This document shows positions 26,246-34,069 of a DNA stretch of 64,000 bases, in pieces. This DNA is from JACNKV01 sp964388155 (GTDB lineage: Bacteria; Fidelibacterota; Marinisomatia; Marinisomatales; JACNKV01), in NCBI GenBank assembly GCA_964388155.1, contig CAYLYH010000009.1, positions 9,030 to 73,029 on the forward strand, in the 5' to 3' direction. A program made the position numbers and the translations under genes. The notes under the pieces were generated by a model. That model was not told the origin of the DNA. It was given only the letters and a program-made list of their open reading frames with translations, and did not search any database. The first letter of the stretch is position 1. Every line of letters starts with the position of its first letter.

Positions 26246-29206
26246 CTATCGTCCAAACCGCATATTCGGCATTCCGATCTCAAACCGCATTCGGTCTTTA
26301 ACCCAACCAAAATCTGTGGGAGTTTGATCTTCATCCCAGCTTTGATACAGCGGAATAAATACCCCGATATTTGCCAGATTAAACTTCAACCCGGCATCGA
26401 TATACGTTTCACCCAAATCAGATGCCCCGACAACATCTGCGAATACACGAAATGGCAGCTTAGGCACGGATTGGCTGAAATTCACACCCCAAGATAACTC
26501 TTCCGAAATAATCGGACCGTTTTCATCTGCGGCACGACCATGCAGAGAAGGTCCGTCCTTTACAAATTGTTCATCCAAAATATTATAAACATTAGCTGCA
26601 TTTTCCGAACGATCAAAAACCATCATGTTTTCGAAATTGGGGTCCACTCCGCCCCCAAGATAGGTGCGATATTGCTTCGGAGCTGAACTTTCACCGATAT
26701 ACCCTCCGATCCAAAACCGTAACCCGGAACGAATTGTTTGCGCCCAGCGACGATTAACATTGGCAGAAAAATGTACTTTGGTGAAGTTGTTATCGCCGAA
26801 TCCGGTCATCATTCCGGTGGAAGTTTGATAATTAACCAGCGGGTTCGGTCGGTTTGAATACGCGACGCCCAACGTCGATACAGCAAACTCTCCGTCATCA
26901 TAATATGTGGGATCCAGCATTTCACCGGTTAAATTATGATGATAAAACGCACCATTAAATGTGAGCCTCGGCGTAGAAACTACCGGTTGTTTAATAACGC
27001 CACTGAAGGAGATAGTTTGGCTGGACCTGTTTCCAAAATCTGATATCCCGCCACTTAACGTAAGCGACATAAAACCAAACATCTTATACCAGGTTTTTTC
27101 CCCGCTCATGGAACCGATGAACTTCTGATGTTTAAAATCCCACATCGGGACAAAACTGATCCCGTAATCATAGGTTGGGATAAATCCGCTGTAAAGCACG
27201 AACCCCGGTGTCGCACCGTTATATGTATTTCCAATGAGCCATGGGAGCCAGTACCATTCTTTTTTTCCATAGTCGGGCTGGTCAAAAACAAAGTGGAATT
27301 TGACCGGGCGTTTCGTGGAGTTGTTCGTCCTGCGGATGTCGGGCATTTGGTCTGTCGGGTCAATCACCGCTTTTACGGCATTCTCCGGCATCTCAATCTG
27401 TTTAGACGATGAAATTCCGCGATGCCATTCGTTACCGATTTCATTACCTTCTGCATCGTAATAAGCTACTTCTACCGGGCAGGTTATTGTTCCGTTATTC
27501 CTCAAGACGATGCCATTCACGTCCTTCTCAATCGCATAATCTATAACTTTCGTATCATTGATCAGGTCATCAAAAAACCAGCTCAAATCTTCATCAAGAT
27601 GTGATTCTACCAAGGATCGTAAATCGCCCGGCTGCGGATGTTTGAACTTCCATGTTTCGTAGTAATCCTGCATGATCTCGTCCATTTTCTGTTCACCTAA
27701 ATAATGCTGTAAGAACCGAAATACGATAGCAGACTTCGCATACACAATTGACCCGTAATTCCCCGGGTGGTAATCGACTGACGGCAATTCGATGGGCTGG
27801 TCATTCCCAGGAATAGCCCGACCGGCGTAACCCATATAGCCCATTACCCATCGAAAGTCCAAGTTTTTTCCGATTCCCATCTTATTTTGAACAAAATCCT
27901 GAAATACGATTTGTCCGTTCCGTTCGGGATATTTTTTCTCCCAATAACGGATATTGGAATATTCATTTAATCCTTCGTCCATCCATGCGTGTTCCCGTTC
28001 ATCTGAACCTAAAATGCCGTAAAACCAATTATGTCCGACTTCGTGCATGATGACAAACTCCAACATATCTTTGGATCTTCCGCTGGAAATCACGGTAATA
28101 TTTGGGTATTCCATTCCACCGCCGGCGGACATATCCCCATCCACCGCAGTGATGTGATTGTACGGATAGTCCCCGTAAAACTCACTGTACCAATATCCGG
28201 CATCGTGGATATACTCTATAGATTTCTCCCAAAGTTCGGCATTTTTTGGTAGGTACATACTCCACAATGTGATAGTTTTTGTAGAGTCATCCAATTGCAA
28301 TTCTCCTTTTCTAACAATCCAATTCGGATCGGCAAACCATGCAAAATCATGTACATTCTCCTGATGAAAATGCAGTGTTTTTGTTTTGGTGTTTTCTTCA
28401 GGTATTTCTCTGTCCTCATTCTTTTTTAATAATCCAAGCTTTGATTTTTTTCTGCCGGAGAGCACTTTCATCTTCTTTTTGAACGCTTTTTTATCCAAGG
28501 TGTGAAGTGCATCTCCTTCTTTTACTAAGGAATCCAGCCAAACAAGTTCTGCTTCGCCATTCACCAAATCTCCGGTTGCCATGATACGGTAATTCTCAGG
28601 GAGTGTGATTTTTACATCAAAGGTTCCGAATTCGCTGTAAAATTCACCCATATTCAAGTATGGCATCGGATGCCAGCCATTGCGGTCATATACAGCAGGT
28701 TTCGGATACCATTGCGTTATTTCATAATGTTTACCGGTGTGTCCTAATCGTGAGTACACATTCGGTAGTTTAACAAAAAACGGGGTTTCTATCTTCACGC
28801 TTTTTCCCGGCAATAACGGCTGATGAAGCATGACTTTCGCCACATCAATCCATTCTTCATGGTACGTCCATTCGACTGGAGTTCCGTCTATAGAAAAATC
28901 AAGGCTGTCAATGTATCCACGGTTTTCATCCTTGGCGTAGTAAAACCGGGTTGAGCCGTTCTTGAATGCTTGTTTAGCATAAGCAGTTTCGGTGTTTTTA
29001 TAGGCATTTGGCCAGAGGTGAAACCAGATAAACTCCAGTGTGTCCGGTGAATGGTTCGTGTAAATCACCGTCTCATGTGCAGTCAAAGTATGCACGGAAT
29101 CATCCAGTGCTACATCGATGGTATATTTAACATCCTGCTGGAAGTAATCTACATCTCCGGCAAGAACAAATATGGGTATTAAAATGGTCAGTAAGTATTT
29201 AAGCAT
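26246..29206 (-). CDS. M1-family zinc aminopeptidase fused to a C-terminal outer-membrane barrel
   Basis: A 986-residue exported protein with a signal peptide (about 1-16). An M1 (gluzincin) peptidase follows: the substrate-anchoring loop GGGMEYPN at 362-369, then H388-E-V-G-H392 with E411 exactly 18 residues later, the zinc site HExxH-x18-E. A thermolysin-like helical domain runs to about 650. The last ~330 residues are not helical like normal M1 C-terminal domains. They are alternating, aromatic-rich beta strands with turns (LTLSGGISDFGNRSSQTISF, GLKFNLANIGVFIPLY) that look like an outer-membrane barrel. This would tether the peptidase to the outer membrane. The N-terminal assignment is firm; the barrel is inferred from strand pattern. 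Confidence 0.88.
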   Translation of the reverse strand: MLKYLLTILIPIFVLAGDVDYFQQDVKYTIDVALDDSVHTLTAHETVIYTNHSPDTLEFIWFHLWPNAYKNTETAYAKQAFKNGSTRFYYAKDENRGYIDSLDFSIDGTPVEWTYHEEWIDVAKVMLHQPLLPGKSVKIETPFFVKLPNVYSRLGHTGKHYEITQWYPKPAVYDRNGWHPMPYLNMGEFYSEFGTFDVKITLPENYRIMATGDLVNGEAELVWLDSLVKEGDALHTLDKKAFKKKMKVLSGRKKSKLGLLKKNEDREIPEENTKTKTLHFHQENVHDFAWFADPNWIVRKGELQLDDSTKTITLWSMYLPKNAELWEKSIEYIHDAGYWYSEFYGDYPYNHITAVDGDMSAGGGMEYPNITVISSGRSKDMLEFVIMHEVGHNWFYGILGSDEREHAWMDEGLNEYSNIRYWEKKYPERNGQIVFQDFVQNKMGIGKNLDFRWVMGYMGYAGRAIPGNDQPIELPSVDYHPGNYGSIVYAKSAIVFRFLQHYLGEQKMDEIMQDYYETWKFKHPQPGDLRSLVESHLDEDLSWFFDDLINDTKVIDYAIEKDVNGIVLRNNGTITCPVEVAYYDAEGNEIGNEWHRGISSSKQIEMPENAVKAVIDPTDQMPDIRRTNNSTKRPVKFHFVFDQPDYGKKEWYWLPWLIGNTYNGATPGFVLYSGFIPTYDYGISFVPMWDFKHQKFIGSMSGEKTWYKMFGFMSLTLSGGISDFGNRSSQTISFSGVIKQPVVSTPRLTFNGAFYHHNLTGEMLDPTYYDDGEFAVSTLGVAYSNRPNPLVNYQTSTGMMTGFGDNNFTKVHFSANVNRRWAQTIRSGLRFWIGGYIGESSAPKQYRTYLGGGVDPNFENMMVFDRSENAANVYNILDEQFVKDGPSLHGRAADENGPIISEELSWGVNFSQSVPKLPFRVFADVVGASDLGETYIDAGLKFNLANIGVFIPLYQSWDEDQTPTDFGWVKDRMRFEIGMPNMRFGR

Positions 29207-29367
29207 TATTTTTTCCTTTCAGAATAAGATGTAGTTTAGACATAGATCGCGATAGAAAGGTTGTCATAATATTTTTCTAATATCTGTTTTCGCATTGATT
29301 ATTTCATATTTATTAACCCGTCCAATTCGTGTCATCCATTTTCTATTTTATCAATAATTTGTCCGAA

Positions 29368-30402
29368 TTAATAACTCTCGTCTGTCAGTTCAACTTTTCC
29401 CCAAAATATTTTGTAAATAAATATCGTGTACCCGATTACCACCGGCATTCCGAGCAGCGTGATAATTAACATCGCTGTCAATGTTGGTGCGGTAGAGGAT
29501 GCATTTGTGATTGTCAAACTTGCATTCAGAACTGCCATATTATCAAGATTCGGAACCAATCGCGGGAACATTCCTACTGCTGCAACACCGATCAATCCTA
29601 CAATAGTCAGAGATGAAGACAAAAATGCCTGCCATGTTTCCTCTTTATTTATCAATGCTGGAGTGAATATAGTTGAGCCAAACAAAATTATAAAAAATAT
29701 CCAAAATATTGGGTTTTTTAAAACACCTTCAAATAAATATGATGCTTCAAAAAATGCAAAGAGAGTGGATAAAACAAATAAAGAGATAAACACGATCCAT
29801 GCTTTCGAGGCAATATTTCTCATCCTGTCTTGCAGTTCACCCTCCGTTTTGAGCGTTAAGTAAATCGCTCCATGCTTAACAAACATTGCCAAGCTCAAAA
29901 TTCCAATTAATAACGAAAATGGGTTTAATAAACCAAGAAATGTCCCGGTGAATATTCCATTATTGTCCAACGGAATTCCGCGCATTAGGTTCCCAACTGC
30001 TACTCCAAACAAGATTGCCGGGAGCAGACTTCCAATTCCAAATGACCAATCCCAAATCGGACGCCATTTATCAGAAATGACATGTTCTCGAAATTCCATG
30101 GATACTGCTCTCAATATCAACGCTAACAGTAAGAGCATAATAGCGATATAGAAACCGCTGAAAACGGTTGCATAAACTTTCGGGAAAGCTGCAAATAAAG
30201 CACCTCCGGCAGTAAGGAGCCAAACTTCATTTCCGTCCCAAACCGGACCAATTGCATTTATATTAATACGTTTTTCCTTTTCACTCTTAGCAAATAGATG
30301 GATGACACCAACCCCAAGGTCAAAACCATCTAAAACTGCATACCCTACGATTAAAACAGTAAACAGAAAAAACCAGATTACCTGTAGTGTGCTTAAATCC
30401 AT
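29368..30402 (-). CDS. cydB: Cytochrome bd ubiquinol oxidase subunit II
   Basis: A 344-residue membrane protein with about eight to nine helices. The opening (DLSTLQVIWFFLFTVLIVGYAVLDGFDLGVG) and GPVWDGNEVWLLTAGGALFAAFP are hallmark CydB sequences. It pairs with CydA in the inner membrane to oxidise quinol and reduce oxygen with high affinity, without proton pumping. It starts 2 bases after cydA and is clearly co-transcribed. No cydX-like small gene is evident in the following 161 bases. Confidence 0.96.
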   Translation of the reverse strand: MDLSTLQVIWFFLFTVLIVGYAVLDGFDLGVGVIHLFAKSEKEKRININAIGPVWDGNEVWLLTAGGALFAAFPKVYATVFSGFYIAIMLLLLALILRAVSMEFREHVISDKWRPIWDWSFGIGSLLPAILFGVAVGNLMRGIPLDNNGIFTGTFLGLLNPFSLLIGILSLAMFVKHGAIYLTLKTEGELQDRMRNIASKAWIVFISLFVLSTLFAFFEASYLFEGVLKNPIFWIFFIILFGSTIFTPALINKEETWQAFLSSSLTIVGLIGVAAVGMFPRLVPNLDNMAVLNASLTITNASSTAPTLTAMLIITLLGMPVVIGYTIFIYKIFWGKVELTDESY

Positions 30403-30404
30403 GA

Positions 30405-31721
30405 CTACACCTCCTCAATAACAGTTACTTTAGGGCCCTGTTTTATCGTTCTCAACAGAAAAAACAAATACGCACCGCCTAGCAACAGATAAATAAGCCC
30501 AAACATTACGATCGAAAAAATGATTTCCCCACTTGATACGATTGTCGAAACCGCGTCTTTTGTCCGCATAACATTATAAACAATCCAAGGTTGACGCCCG
30601 ACTTCAGCTGTAATCCATCCAAGTTGGATGGCTAGTAATGGTAATGGTGTTGCCCAGACAAGTGCTTTTAATATCCAGTCAGTTCGGAACAACTTACCAT
30701 TTTTCAACAATAATACGGCGAACCCCATTAGAGCAATAAACGCCGATCCCAGGGCAACCATTATGTGAAATGACAAAAATGTCAGAGCGAAGGGTGGCAA
30801 ATCTTCCTCTTTAAATGCATTCATTCCTTTAACCTCATCCTGATCAAGAAGCATGCTGATTAGACCGGGGACTTCAACTCTGAAATCCACATCCCGTGTT
30901 TGTGTGTTTGGAACACCAAACGCTAACAACGGAACATCATCCGATGTTTCGGTGATTCCTTCAATAGTCGCAAACTTGGCAGGTTGAGTTTCAGCAACCT
31001 GTATCGCATGCTCATGTCCAAGAGGAAACAATTCTATAAATGAAGCAATAAAACCAACGATTACGGCTATTTTTAGAGATTTTTTCATCATCTCCGGTTC
31101 TTTCTTTTTTAGTATCAAATAGGCAGAAACACCCGCGACAAAAAATGCTCCGGTCACAATAGCAGCATCCACTGTATGTAAAAAACGAATCATAGTTGAA
31201 GGATTAAAAACAGCTTCCATAAAATTGGTTAATTCTGCACGGCCGTTTCGGATAACATATCCAGCTGGAGTTTGCATCCATGAGCCTGCAACCAAAATCC
31301 AAAAAGCCGATAACGTTGAACCAACCGCAACCATGAGAGCAGAAAACCAATGGACGCCTTTGGAAACTTTATTTCTCCCAAACAGGTACAATCCTAAAAA
31401 CCCAGATTCTAAGAAGAAGGCAAATACTCCTTCAGCAGCTAAGGGCGCACCAAAAATATCTCCAACAAATTTTGAATATTCTGCCCAGTTAGTTCCAAAT
31501 TGGAACTCCATCACAATTCCTGTGGCAACGCCAATGGCGAAAGTAAGTGCTAATAATTCACCAAAGAATTTCCCTAATTCTACGTAAAGGTTGTCTTTTC
31601 TTTTCCAACCTAACGTCTCAAATCCGACCAACAACCACGCCAGTCCGATTGAGATTGGCGGAAAAAGAAAATGAAACCCAATTGTCATTGCAAATTGGAT
31701 TCTTGCAAGTAAAACTTCCAT
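30405..31721 (-). CDS. cydA: Cytochrome bd ubiquinol oxidase subunit I
   Basis: A 438-residue membrane protein. Haem ligands can be placed by motif: H17 (TIGFHFLFPP), H182 (RFLHTVDAA) and M321 (LSFHIMVALG). GWITAEVGRQPW is the conserved quinol-side signature. The length and the short loop before helix 7 match the short Q-loop CydA class, as in Bacillus, rather than the long E. coli type. It forms the oxygen-reducing core of cytochrome bd with CydB. It starts 2 bases after the Rrf2 regulator stop, so expression is likely tied to that regulator. Confidence 0.97.
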   Translation of the reverse strand: MEVLLARIQFAMTIGFHFLFPPISIGLAWLLVGFETLGWKRKDNLYVELGKFFGELLALTFAIGVATGIVMEFQFGTNWAEYSKFVGDIFGAPLAAEGVFAFFLESGFLGLYLFGRNKVSKGVHWFSALMVAVGSTLSAFWILVAGSWMQTPAGYVIRNGRAELTNFMEAVFNPSTMIRFLHTVDAAIVTGAFFVAGVSAYLILKKKEPEMMKKSLKIAVIVGFIASFIELFPLGHEHAIQVAETQPAKFATIEGITETSDDVPLLAFGVPNTQTRDVDFRVEVPGLISMLLDQDEVKGMNAFKEEDLPPFALTFLSFHIMVALGSAFIALMGFAVLLLKNGKLFRTDWILKALVWATPLPLLAIQLGWITAEVGRQPWIVYNVMRTKDAVSTIVSSGEIIFSIVMFGLIYLLLGGAYLFFLLRTIKQGPKVTVIEEV

Positions 31722-31723
31722 TA

Positions 31724-32167
31724 TTATTCTCCTGTTTTAATTAAATTGTCTTCTATAATTACAAATTCTGAAACAAATGTGTTTTTCAAATTGAGAATCA
31801 TATTCTGCTCTAATCGATCAAAATATAAATGTATTTTACAATGGGAAACCAACGGACATATTGCCGGATTATTTATACATTCATTAATTGTAGAATTAAA
31901 TCCCATTGCCTGTAATATCTCCATTAACGCCAGTGTGTTCGGAGCTTTTGAAAGTTTTACTCCACCTTTGCAACCTCGTACAGATGTCAAAATACCATGT
32001 TTTATTAAAATATGAACTATCTTAGCGGTTACCGGTTTTGTTAAAAATAAGTCCTGCGATATACTGTTGACCGACCTATGACCATTTGAATATACTGATG
32101 CCAAATACGCCGCTATTCTAATGGCATAGTCATATTCTCGCTTAATAAAACTGTTTTGTTTATTCAT
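31724..32167 (-). CDS. Rrf2-family regulator with Fe-S-type cysteines, controlling cydAB
   Basis: A 147-residue Rrf2 protein: winged helix at about 10-75 (YDYAIRIAAYLAS, TKPVTAKIVHILIKHGILTSVRGCKGGVKL), then a dimerisation helix. Three cysteines in C-x6-C-x5-C (CINNPAICPLVSHC) match the [Fe-S] ligand cluster of NsrR/IscR-type members, so it probably senses NO, oxygen or cluster status. It is the first gene of rrf2-cydA-cydB, with 2-base gaps. An inverted repeat overlaps its start codon (32165-32183), suggesting autoregulation. Exact sensor class cannot be fixed from sequence alone. Confidence 0.9.
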   Translation of the reverse strand: MNKQNSFIKREYDYAIRIAAYLASVYSNGHRSVNSISQDLFLTKPVTAKIVHILIKHGILTSVRGCKGGVKLSKAPNTLALMEILQAMGFNSTINECINNPAICPLVSHCKIHLYFDRLEQNMILNLKNTFVSEFVIIEDNLIKTGE

Positions 32168-32183
32168 TACCCGTGTGGTAATG
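32165..32183. promoter_or_regulatory. Inverted repeat overlapping the rrf2 start codon
   Basis: CATTACC-CGTGT-GGTAATG is a perfect 7-5-7 dyad, and its first three bases are the start codon of the Rrf2 gene (minus strand). The position suits an autoregulatory operator that would also control cydAB. It leaves no room for a normal ribosome site inside the dyad, so translation may be weak or leaderless. Function is inferred. Confidence 0.55.
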
Positions 32184-32211
32184 TATTAATAATTTAGGAT
32201 AAATTACAAAT

Positions 32212-32244
32212 AAAAAAGAGCCCCGATAAACCGAGGCTCTTTTT
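32212..32244. terminator. Terminator after sodB (bidirectional form)
   Basis: On the minus strand AGAGCCTCGG-TTTA-TCGGGGCTCT forms a near-perfect stem (one G-U, one mismatch at the loop) followed by TTTTTT. It lies 24 bases beyond the sodB stop. A-tracts flank both sides, so it could stop transcription from either direction. Confidence 0.88.
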
Positions 32245-32267
32245 CCAAGGATGTTGAATGAAAACAA

Positions 32268-32849
32268 TCAACCAAGGTAGTTTTTTCTGACAAAATCCCA
32301 GTTAACAAGATTCCAAAATGCATTTACATAATTCGGACGAGCATTACGATAATCCACATAATAGGCATGTTCCCACACATCAATCGTCAGTAATGCAGTA
32401 TATCCTTCTGTCATCGGCGTACCGGCATTCCCGGTATTGATGATATCCAACCCACCGTCTTTATTTTTAATTAACCATGTCCATCCTGACCCAAAATTTG
32501 TGACCGCAGATTTAGTAAAGGCATCTTTAAAATTTTCGAAGGAACCAAAGGCAGAATTGATTGCTTCAGCCAGTTCGCCCTTCGGTTCACCACCACCATT
32601 CGGACTTAAACAGTTCCAGTAAAATGTATGATTCCAAACCTGAGCGGCATTGTTAATAATTCCGGTAGAGGATTTTTGGATAATGTCTTCTAATTTCATC
32701 TCTTCAAATTCAGTACCGGGAATTAAATTATTTAAGTTATTTACATACGCCTGATGATGTTTCCCATGGTGAAGGTCCAATGTTTCACTTGAAATATGGG
32801 GCTCAAGGGCATCCTTGTCATAGGGCAATTCTGGGAGTTGATGTTTCAT
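32268..32849 (-). CDS. sodB: Iron-type superoxide dismutase
   Basis: A 193-residue protein from the ATG at 32849; a TTG five codons upstream is less likely. Metal ligands are visible: H27 (DLHHGKHHQAY), the His of VWNHTFYW, and Asp/His of DVWEHAYYVDY. AAQVWNHTFYWNCLSP places Gln in the second-sphere position typical of Fe-SOD rather than Mn-SOD. It detoxifies superoxide in the cytosol. It follows the peroxiredoxin gene with a strong hairpin between them and ends at a clear terminator, the end of a PerR-peroxiredoxin-SOD unit. Whether the enzyme is strictly iron-dependent or cambialistic cannot be settled here. Confidence 0.95.
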   Translation of the reverse strand: MKHQLPELPYDKDALEPHISSETLDLHHGKHHQAYVNNLNNLIPGTEFEEMKLEDIIQKSSTGIINNAAQVWNHTFYWNCLSPNGGGEPKGELAEAINSAFGSFENFKDAFTKSAVTNFGSGWTWLIKNKDGGLDIINTGNAGTPMTEGYTALLTIDVWEHAYYVDYRNARPNYVNAFWNLVNWDFVRKNYLG

Positions 32850-32868
32850 TGTATTTTCTTTCAATTTA

Positions 32869-32896
32869 TTTGGGGCGCAGCTGACTGCGCCCCAAA
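32869..32896. other. Strong intergenic hairpin between peroxiredoxin and sodB
   Basis: TTTGGGGCGCAG-CTGA-CTGCGCCCCAAA forms a perfect 12-bp stem with a 4-base loop. It sits 11 bases past the peroxiredoxin stop and about 20 bases before the sodB ATG. On the minus strand no T-tract follows, so it is not a standard terminator. It may stabilise the upstream mRNA, act as a partial terminator, or influence sodB translation. Confidence 0.75.
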
Positions 32897-32906
32897 TCAG
32901 GTTATT

Positions 32907-33551
32907 TTATAACTCGCTGGAGTGATCGCTTAAGTAAGAAGCAACACCGTCAGACGTATCTTTCATACCGTCTTCGCCTTCTTTCCAGCCGGCTGGGCAT
33001 ACTTCTCCATGCTTGCTGTGAAAATCAAGGGCATCTACCATCCGAAGCATTTCGTCAATGTTACGTCCCAAAGGAAGATCATTGATGACAGCATGACGAA
33101 CAACGCCTTCTTCATCAATCAGGAAGGAACCGCGCAGAGCGACAGAACCGCCAACGGTTGTTTCAATTTCCTCTTCTTCGGTTTCTACATAAGCAGGTTC
33201 AGCGCCGATTAGCACATCATAATCGCGTGCAATAGATTTATCCAGATCAGCAATAAGAGGATACTGAACGTTCCCGATTCCACCTTTGTTAACATCGGTA
33301 TTTTTCCATGCCCAATGACTATATTGAGAATCTACGGAGCAGCCAAGGACTTCTACATCGCGTTTTTTGAATTCTGCCAAACGATGATCAAACGCAATGA
33401 TCTCAGTCGGACATACAAATGTAAAGTCCAACGGATAAAAGAAAAGAACAACTTTCTTTCCTTTGTAATCTGAAAGACTGATTTCTTGAAATGAGTTATC
33501 CGGCATAATCGCAGTTGCTTTAAAATCCGGAGCTTGTTTTGTTACTAACAT
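32907..33551 (-). CDS. Typical 2-Cys peroxiredoxin (AhpC/Prx1 type)
   Basis: A 214-residue protein with the peroxidatic Cys47 in DFTFVCPTE and the resolving Cys185 in GEVCPAGW. FFYPLDFTFVCPTE, SVDSQYSHWAW and ALRGSFLID are family hallmarks. It reduces hydrogen peroxide and organic peroxides in the cytosol. An unusual acidic stretch (VETEEEEIETTVGGS) is inserted just before ALRG, where most relatives have only a few residues. The gene lies between perR and sodB and is probably PerR-regulated. The reductant (thioredoxin or AhpF-like) is not encoded nearby. Confidence 0.94.
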   Translation of the reverse strand: MLVTKQAPDFKATAIMPDNSFQEISLSDYKGKKVVLFFYPLDFTFVCPTEIIAFDHRLAEFKKRDVEVLGCSVDSQYSHWAWKNTDVNKGGIGNVQYPLIADLDKSIARDYDVLIGAEPAYVETEEEEIETTVGGSVALRGSFLIDEEGVVRHAVINDLPLGRNIDEMLRMVDALDFHSKHGEVCPAGWKEGEDGMKDTSDGVASYLSDHSSEL

Positions 33552-33615
33552 GTGGTATTCCTTATTTTAGGTTTTAGCCACGAAATTCTGTATTTTTCGG
33601 AGCATTGTTGTTTAT

Positions 33616-33987
33616 TTAATTAGGTTTACAGATTGAACACGTGCCGGTCAATTGTATCTGACAATCAGCGACGTGATGATCAATTTTTACGTTAATTAAA
33701 GAGGTGACTTCTTCAGCTTGAATTTCAATATCATAAATCTTACGGCATTCAACGCAGACAAAATGCAAATGGTCGTGCGTAAAACCGTCATAGTGAATTA
33801 CACCATCAATTGGAATACTTAATATCATTTTATGAGCGGCTAACTGATTCAAGTTACGGTATACCGTTCCCAAACTGATATTTGGTAATTCCTTCCGTGC
33901 TTCATCATAAATCCAATCCGCTATGGGATGGCTGCGTGTACCGCGCAAAATGTTTAATATTGTGTTTCTTTGTGTCGAATGTCGCAT
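33616..33987 (-). CDS. perR: Fur-family peroxide regulator, PerR-like
   Basis: A 123-residue Fur-family repressor from the ATG at 33987, with GAGAG upstream; a TTG four codons earlier is less likely. The DNA-binding winged helix includes NISLGTVYRNLNQLAAHKMI. Two CxxC pairs (CVEC, CSIC) form the structural zinc site. The regulatory site HYDGFTHDHLHF and KIYDIE shows His residues and an Asp at the position that separates PerR (Asp) from Fur (Glu). PerR senses peroxide by metal-catalysed His oxidation. It is followed by peroxiredoxin (64 bases) and sodB, its expected targets, and preceded by a Per-box-like dyad. Confidence 0.88.
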   Translation of the reverse strand: MRHSTQRNTILNILRGTRSHPIADWIYDEARKELPNISLGTVYRNLNQLAAHKMILSIPIDGVIHYDGFTHDHLHFVCVECRKIYDIEIQAEEVTSLINVKIDHHVADCQIQLTGTCSICKPN

Positions 33988-34040
33988 AGTTTCTCTCAAT
34001 CACTTGGTAGAAACTACGTATAAAAATGATACAAGTCAAT

Positions 34041-34059
34041 AATAATAATGATTACTATT
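34041..34059. promoter_or_regulatory. Per/Fur-box-like dyad upstream of perR
   Basis: AATAATAAT-G-ATTACTATT is a 9-1-9 dyad with one mismatch, close to the Per box pattern TTATAAT-N-ATTATAA. It lies 54-72 bases before the perR ATG and just past the stop of the next gene upstream (34070). The site would allow PerR to control itself together with the peroxiredoxin and sodB genes. Confidence 0.7.
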
Positions 34060-34069
34060 AAGAATTATT

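Noticed and set aside
29426..29863. 145-codon plus-strand frame
   Set aside because: Antisense to cydB, whose protein is fully conserved in pattern; no independent support.
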